DNA from: Microbacterium sp. 67-17
Lineage (GTDB): Bacteria > Actinomycetota > Actinomycetes > Actinomycetales > Microbacteriaceae
Assembly (NCBI RefSeq): GCF_001898325.1
Contig: NZ_MKTR01000012.1
Span: forward strand, 26,356-90,355
Direction: 5' to 3'
Length of the DNA: 64,000 nt
Shown piece after piece: positions 61,601 to 64,000 of the stretch. The notes beneath the pieces were generated by a model that worked only from the letters and a program-made list of their open reading frames with translations, was not told where the DNA came from and searched no databases. Each line of letters starts with the position of its first letter. Within the stretch, counting starts at the first letter, position 1. The translations under genes were made by a program, and so were the position numbers.

Positions 61601-64000
61601 CGTCGGTGTGCGCAACGCTCAATCCGACCCGCGGCCGGCGACCTTCTCGGACTACGTCCAGCTTGAAGGTGGCCAATCCCCGGGGCGCGAGACCACGATC
61701 ACCCCACTGGACAACGACGTCGACCCGTCCGGAGCCGAGTTGAGCCTCGTGGATGTCCGGCCCAACGCACAGCCCGGAACCACCGAGTACGACGATCTCG
61801 AAGCGCTCCTGGTAGGCGTCGATCTCAAAGATGGTTCGGTCACCGTGCGCTCGGGCGAAACGCTCGGGACGTTCTCGTTCGTCTACACCGTGAGCAACCC
61901 CGCCGGCGACACCGCGATGGGGCTCATCGTCCTCAAGATCGTGCGAAACCCCGTACCGGATTATCCGGAGGTTCGCGACACGGTGCTGACCGCTGAAACC
62001 ATCGACGGTTTCGAGGAGGGCATCGACGTGCTCACCGGCAAGGTGACGTGGGCAGGCGGTGATCCTGACTCCGTGAAGCTGGCGCTGTGGCGTGAGAGCC
62101 CGAACCTGACGGTGTCCGGCCGCCGCATCGCCGGAACGGCACAACCTCAGGCGATGGTCATCCCCTTCAGCGTCACCGGTACTGCGGCTGACGGATCCAC
62201 GGTCACGTCCTACGGATTCCTCCGGGTGCCCGGAGAAGCGGAGCTTCGGCCCACGCTGCGTTCGGGCACGGGTTCATTCACCGTGGGAGAAAACGACGCG
62301 GTAGAGGTAGACCTCGCCCAGATCATCGCCATCCCTCGCGGCACAAACCTTGAGATCTCACCCGTTGCCACGACCGGCGGGGCGAGAGCCGGCGCCACGT
62401 GCGAGCTGGTGGAAGCGATGACGCTGCGCTACACAGCGGGGCCGGGAGCGCCGTGGACCGACGCCTGCGCCATCCAGGCACGCCTCGTGGGAGGGGACGA
62501 CTGGACGGTCCTGACAGTCCGATTCGTGATCGAGGCCGAGGCGCCTCAGCCAATCCTCTCGCCCGCGTCGCGCACGCTCAGCCCCGGACAGACGGAGACC
62601 TATGATCTGCGGCAGATGACGTCGTGGACAGGCGCTGCAAACTGGGGCTCCCTCGACTACGCCGTCGACGCACCGGGCGACCAGTTCCAGGTCTCCCTCA
62701 CCGGGTCACGCCTGGAGGTGACGGGAGCCGACGACGCGAATCCCGGACGCACCGAGGTCGTGCTCGTACGTTTGGCGAGCCATCCGGATGCCGAGCCGGC
62801 AGCCCTGACGCTCGTTGTCGGGCCGGCGCCGTCGACACTACCCAAGGCCGGCACCGTGACACAGCAGTGCTCGCAAGCCGGCGGCACCACCTCGTGTGAG
62901 ATCCCCGTGGTCGGCGTCGCCGGCGAGGTGAACCCGCTTCCTGGAACACCTCTGCGGCTCACGTCGGTCACGAGTCCCGCGAACTGCTCCGCCGTCACCT
63001 TCACGGTGGCCTCGGCCTCCTCGGTGCGGGCGACATGGGCAGCCGATGCGCCGGGGGCCTCGGACTGCACGGGCACGTTCGAGGTCGCAGACGCCCAGGG
63101 GCGACTCTCAAGCGGCGAGCGCACGGGAACGGTGGTGCTGGACCTCCGGGGTCTTCCCGCGGATCCCGCCACGATCGAGTGGACGGCATTCGATGCGACC
63201 TCAGTCATCCTCCGCGTCACCGGCACCGGCGGGTCCTACCCCGCCGTGGAGTCGTTCCGCGTCAGCGGCGGCGGACAGGACATCACGTGCGGCGCCGACG
63301 GACTCTGCCCGCCGATCACCGCCGAAGCCGGAGCGAAGGTCCGTTACCAGGCCTGGGCCGTCAACAGTGTCGGACAGTCACGGGCCGCCACCAGCGCCGT
63401 GACCGCCTGGCCCTACCGCGCCCCGAGCGCGCCGTCCACAGTGTCGGCCCGGCCCGTTGCCACAGCCGACGGCAGCGGCATGATCGCCGCAGTGACTGTG
63501 GGCGGGTTCGATCCGACGACGGGGTCGGTTCGCGTCACCAGCCCGGTCACTGGCGCTTCCGAAACTCTCCCGGTCCCATCGGACGGGGGTGAGGTTGTCT
63601 TCTCGGAGTTCGCCGTGGGCGCCAACCAGCAGACAACACTGAGCGTTATGCCGCTTTCTCGTTTCGACTATCCGCCGATCGCATCGGGGACGACCGAGGG
63701 CACCGCAGCGTCGGTCGTCGCGTACGGGATCGGCGCACCCCGGCTGCAGCTACGCCTGAACCCCAGTGACGACGGCAGCGGCGAGGTCCGCGCGGCAGCG
63801 ACAGTCGCCGCGAACGGTGTCGGCACGGAGTTGTGGGTCGGAGTGACGACCGGCGCCACGTGTACCGTCGAGTTCGTCGGGATTGTCACAAGCGGCGAGG
63901 TCGCGAAGGTCATTCCCGGCACCGTCTGGGAAGACACCACGGTCCGCGCGTGCGCTGAGTACCGGATCGGAACGACATCGTTCGGCAGGGCCACGGCGGG
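58617..64000 (+). CDS. Giant membrane-anchored Ig-repeat surface protein (partial, runs off the right edge)
   Basis: An uninterrupted frame of about 1,794 codons starts at ATG 58617 and has no stop before the window ends. The N-terminus has a basic stretch and one membrane span (about residues 22-42). A region of about 350 residues with repeated short beta-like units follows, perhaps a propeller. From about residue 398 there are roughly eight bacterial Ig-like (Big_9/cadherin-like) repeats of about 100 residues, seen in PPVAENDAFGVRAGRAIALP, DPPIAVADAARVRVGGQIDI and DPDGDALYVSSATV. From about 1510 there are fibronectin type III-like modules. It is translationally linked to the kinase, being one base away. 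It is likely a cell-wall-spanning or surface adhesin-like protein, perhaps a kinase partner or substrate. The full C-terminus is unknown. Confidence 0.88.
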   Translation, partial: MARASATRRGAPTRRGATSRWVWGGAVGITAALVVGLAVAWPGYDAQQTPLDDGTIWALQRSAGGHYARVNAELLELDTVKQISQPTTLAQTTDAVWAFAASATRVAGIDPATPPDLNAGGADAFAATPAGTRSVSTSGTSVAYLTEAGDIFIGDLSRPGAARLDVGDKDDPFTADAVTVGPVGTVAAFSADSGEVVRADLASGGILGIDEVPDAPGEGASLTLVGQRWVMLDADSGRLWIEGLSAPVQTATLPDARLAASSDGGDEVFLADSQGLVAVALGDGAQRQVTGGFEVRGVPAAPRTLGGEVFAAWLGPTAGTLWSESTGDSALDYAGAELGADPLPELLGTDRRLILNETQSGWVWTLPAGDLVPSSQSWQMDDQVTAAESDDAVAPEVLEPKPPVAENDAFGVRAGRAIALPVLLNDHDPNDDVLSVVAASVSASAFGKPVTTDADQMLTIDVPADASGTATFEYRVTDGTAPDGLTSESATVTLSVIPADENSAPQWCGTERCLANWPDPATAPGGTVRFPILDAFVDPDGDALYVSSATVDAGPGTVTVDPAGVLTYQHPDANAEVATTASVTVTVADSRGAQTSRALTISVAPTPRLEADSFAVTAVVGRAVTVDLHDRVRGGTGSPTLSAVTAADDDSGIAVNASGLSFSYTAQSPGSTVLQYTVRDGDTEQTATVRVTAVERDEAEISAPPLVAFVRPNEDTTVDVLSAVSNPAHLVLLLSDVRPEAAEGASLSVDPVAQSTIRASGTTADGSPGEIGVVRYTISDGTGDPEAAITGQLTVILLPAAAADPPIAVADAARVRVGGQIDIPVLANDSAPTGGLLAIDPSQVVNETDAGLAFATSRTLRYLAPDSPGVYSVSYTAYRVGYPELTDSARVTITVLGDETNTAPSPVTLEGRALSGRSTTIGFDSFGIDPDGDSVVLDAVVDQPVGADGSPAGTASVSADGTSLVYTAPPSWSGQASFTYRVRDGRGATATALALVGVRNAQSDPRPATFSDYVQLEGGQSPGRETTITPLDNDVDPSGAELSLVDVRPNAQPGTTEYDDLEALLVGVDLKDGSVTVRSGETLGTFSFVYTVSNPAGDTAMGLIVLKIVRNPVPDYPEVRDTVLTAETIDGFEEGIDVLTGKVTWAGGDPDSVKLALWRESPNLTVSGRRIAGTAQPQAMVIPFSVTGTAADGSTVTSYGFLRVPGEAELRPTLRSGTGSFTVGENDAVEVDLAQIIAIPRGTNLEISPVATTGGARAGATCELVEAMTLRYTAGPGAPWTDACAIQARLVGGDDWTVLTVRFVIEAEAPQPILSPASRTLSPGQTETYDLRQMTSWTGAANWGSLDYAVDAPGDQFQVSLTGSRLEVTGADDANPGRTEVVLVRLASHPDAEPAALTLVVGPAPSTLPKAGTVTQQCSQAGGTTSCEIPVVGVAGEVNPLPGTPLRLTSVTSPANCSAVTFTVASASSVRATWAADAPGASDCTGTFEVADAQGRLSSGERTGTVVLDLRGLPADPATIEWTAFDATSVILRVTGTGGSYPAVESFRVSGGGQDITCGADGLCPPITAEAGAKVRYQAWAVNSVGQSRAATSAVTAWPYRAPSAPSTVSARPVATADGSGMIAAVTVGGFDPTTGSVRVTSPVTGASETLPVPSDGGEVVFSEFAVGANQQTTLSVMPLSRFDYPPIASGTTEGTAASVVAYGIGAPRLQLRLNPSDDGSGEVRAAATVAANGVGTELWVGVTTGATCTVEFVGIVTSGEVAKVIPGTVWEDTTVRACAEYRIGTTSFGRATA

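Noticed and set aside
60540-62144. A 534-codon minus-strand frame inside the Ig-repeat gene
   Set aside because: The plus-strand frame has repeated Ig-like sequence and runs through without stops. The antisense frame has no recognisable domain.

Overview
The window is about 70% GC and reads as chromosomal DNA of a high-GC Gram-positive bacterium of the Actinobacteria, most likely the Microbacteriaceae (a Microbacterium-like genome). The evidence is the base composition, the housekeeping gene set and order, the coproporphyrin-dependent heme pathway, an actinobacterial protein O-mannosyltransferase and many apparently leaderless genes. It carries about 53 protein genes, one tRNA gene, no rRNA, no CRISPR array and no insertion sequence. 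No stretch longer than 300 bases lacks a gene.

Layout. 0-6.9 kb: mfd, pth and rplY (minus strand), then a tiny membrane protein and gnd (plus strand). 6.9-11.6 kb: a MacB-type ABC exporter pair divergent from an OmpR-type response regulator and histidine kinase, with paired CCATAG repeats between them. 11.6-14.5 kb: a flavinylation operon of an FMN-binding lipoprotein, ApbE and a fused RnfD/NqrB-ferredoxin reductase protein. 14.6-17.2 kb: prs, glmU and tRNA-Gln. 17.2-21.5 kb: a MarR regulator, a membrane protein, an Eis-like acetyltransferase and an ABC-F ATPase. 21.5-25.8 kb: an EamA exporter divergent from a LysR regulator, then a sulfur-stress operon (CoA-disulfide reductase/rhodanese, a CstR-like sensor and a small Cys-rich protein). 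25.8-29.4 kb: an osmoprotectant ABC importer with a DUF427 gene. 29.5-32.5 kb: ispE, an aldo/keto reductase and rsmA. 32.5-34 kb: a sugar porter. 34-43.7 kb: the complete heme pathway, hemA divergent from hemE-cgoX-chdC-cpfC-hemC-hemD-hemB-hemL. 43.7-48.1 kb: a LacI regulator, tatD, metG and rsmI. 48.1-54.2 kb: a multiple-sugar ABC importer with an aldolase-fold protein and its LacI repressor. 54.4-57.4 kb: a small unknown protein, the protein mannosyltransferase and an aldo/keto reductase. 57.4-64 kb: a Ser/Thr kinase and a giant Ig-repeat surface protein that runs off the right edge.

How it fits together. The housekeeping genes (mfd, pth-rplY, prs-glmU, rsmA-ispE, tatD-metG, rsmI, pmt) match a neighbourhood conserved in other Actinobacteria, and accessory cassettes split it. 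At least twelve genes have a TANNNT -10 element six or seven bases before the start codon, so leaderless transcription seems to be the default for monocistronic genes here. Several cassettes carry recognisable cis-elements: a CstR/CsoR-type palindrome, a LysR T-N11-A box, LacI-type palindromes, MarR-type repeats and OmpR-type direct repeats. The systems most worth following are the flavinylated electron-transfer operon, the kinase/giant Ig-protein pair with its leader ORF, the tRNA-Gln/glmU junction and the sugar operon with a metal-ligand-depleted aldolase.
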